A stretch of DNA of 64,000 nt, from NCBI RefSeq assembly GCF_964199755.1, contig NC_133906.1:7936001-8000000 (forward strand), in the 5' to 3' direction. Positions 62,701-64,000 of this stretch are shown here, piece after piece. The notes under the pieces were generated by a model. That model searched no databases and was not told where the DNA came from. It worked only from the letters and a program-made list of their open reading frames with translations. Source of the DNA: Larus michahellis. Its lineage: Eukaryota > Chordata > Aves > Charadriiformes > Laridae. The stretch's first letter is position 1; each line of letters begins with the position of its first letter. Both the position numbers and the translations under genes were made by a program.

Positions 62701-64000
62701 GTACCTAAGTGCCTTTTGTGTCTTTTAATGGAAAAAAGAATTTCCACAGAAGGCAGCCATCTTTGAATGGAGAAGAAAATGTAAGTTATGACTTATTTTA
62801 CCCCCAAGCCAGCAAAAAAAGAAAAGATTTTGCAGCAAGTCATTCAGAACTACATTGGCTTTTAAGGTCAATATGTTGAAATTCCCACCTTCCCATTCAA
62901 AATGTGCTTCAGTTTTTAGAACAGAACTTCATTGGATGCATACTTACTTTTGGAAACCTCTGATAGACACCAGTAAATGTGGGTTGTCCTCCTGCAAGTC
63001 TACAGTCTGTGTGCTTACTTGAATGATTTGTTTTCTCAGTCACTGTGCTTCTTGGGGCTGTCTTTCCATGTTAAAACAGTTTTATGCTTCTGTGACTTCT
63101 GGTAAGGTGATTATGTGACCAGTACAGAATTCTTTTGCCTGCTAAGGACTTGCTCTTCCAGATGTGTGTTGCTGAGCGTTCACAACAACAGCTGAAGTCA
63201 ATGCACATCAGCACGTCTGAAACTTAAGCCCTGAGGCCCAATCAACCTTTTGCTGAAATCAGTGAAAAGGCTGGCAGCAGTGGGAGCTGGACTTGAGGAC
63301 AAAAATTCTTTTGAGCCAAAAGTCAGAGTAGGAATATCATGAAATGCTGTGTTCCTGCCCAGCTCCAGCGCTGGCTATTGTTCGGAGTTAGTCTGTGCTT
63401 GCCTGCCCGCCCTCTGTGCCTCTGTTGTTTTGCTTTGTTTCTGTGAACAATCATTTTAGCACTTTCAAATGTAACATTTGAGAGCTCCCTCTGGCACAAG
63501 CTCTGTAAAGTGCAAGTGTGGCCATGTTTTGTTTCTGTCTCTTTGAAGTTGTTCTGTGAAAAATGATAAAACTTGTGCTGTTTGTTGGTTTAAAAACTGT
63601 GAACTTCATAGGATTTTCCCTGAGAGACAGAAGCAGACAGGCCCTTGCTATAAAGTGGGTGAATATATAATCACATGGAGACTGTTTTGCACTTGTTCCC
63701 TTCTGCAGTTATTCCAGGTCTCTCTTCCATGCCCTGTTCAGCACACTGTGTCTAAGCCAGGCTTTCTGGTTAGCGTTCAAAAGAAGTAATTACAGGAGAT
63801 GAACCTGAGAGACTTCTCCTCAGTATTCTTGGGCAGACCTTTGAGTAGATGAATCCTCTTAAGCCTCTTCTGAATGCAAAGCAGGAGGGCAAGAGTTTTT
63901 GATGGAGACAGTAAACATTCCAGTGTAACTTTGGGATTCTTTTAAATTGAAAACAGCTCCCTTTTCATAACCCGGAGAGCTGAGTTGCAATGGGACCCCA
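59760..64000. other. No recognised gene
   Basis: AT-rich sequence to the end of the window. Short open frames (60407-60625, 61483-61719, 63556-63789) lack supporting splice sites or recognisable products. No CR1 tail seen. Confidence 0.5.

Noticed and set aside
63556-63789. Cys-containing 77-codon + strand frame (CAVCWFKNCELH), considered as a zinc-binding fragment
   Set aside because: Cys/His spacing fits no zinc-finger class, and there are no supporting signals nearby.

Overview
This is vertebrate nuclear DNA, most likely from a bird. Four large split genes carry vertebrate splice signals and CpG-rich promoters. The background is AT-rich with very few interspersed repeats, and the only recognisable transposon remnants are CR1-type LINE tails, the common avian family. 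No bacterial, viral or CRISPR features are present. The species cannot be named from the sequence alone.

Layout. Positions 1-5.6 kb are intergenic, with one exon-like segment broken by a frameshift (about 1994-2360, + strand). MAT2B lies on the - strand: 3' UTR about 5.6-7.06 kb, seven coding exons 7,057-15,283, CpG-island promoter around 15.3 kb. A 5-kb spacer follows. HMMR (RHAMM) lies on the - strand, 20,866-34,697, in 19 inferred coding exons. NUDCD2 starts head-to-head with it on the + strand, 34,910-38,376, in four exons, and shares a promoter of about 212 bp with HMMR. CCNG1 (cyclin G1) lies on the - strand with coding exons 42,974-45,837 and a non-coding first exon near 46.6 kb in a CpG island that also looks divergent. 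From 47.1 kb to the end there is no recognisable gene, only weak exon-like segments.

The order CCNG1-NUDCD2-HMMR-MAT2B and the relative orientations match human 5q34 (from memory), so this is a conserved syntenic block. The reconstructed proteins have 295 (CCNG1), 157 (NUDCD2), 768 (HMMR, or 730 without one extra exon) and 334 (MAT2B) residues. All splice phases join without a stop. Three of these lengths equal the human lengths I remember, and 730 is close to human HMMR (about 725).

Functionally, CCNG1 is a p53-responsive cyclin, HMMR is a mitotic spindle and hyaluronan-binding coiled-coil protein, NUDCD2 is an HSP90 co-chaperone of the NudC family linked to dynein/LIS1, and MAT2B is the regulatory subunit of methionine adenosyltransferase II. 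They are neighbours by synteny, not an operon. The most informative regulatory sequences are a near-perfect p53 element in CCNG1 intron 1 and a two-CCAAT-plus-CHR cell-cycle arrangement between HMMR and NUDCD2. I found no clearly new biological system. The best novelty leads are a 114-nt in-frame extra exon in HMMR, a GC-AG intron in NUDCD2, and several unexplained coding-like segments.
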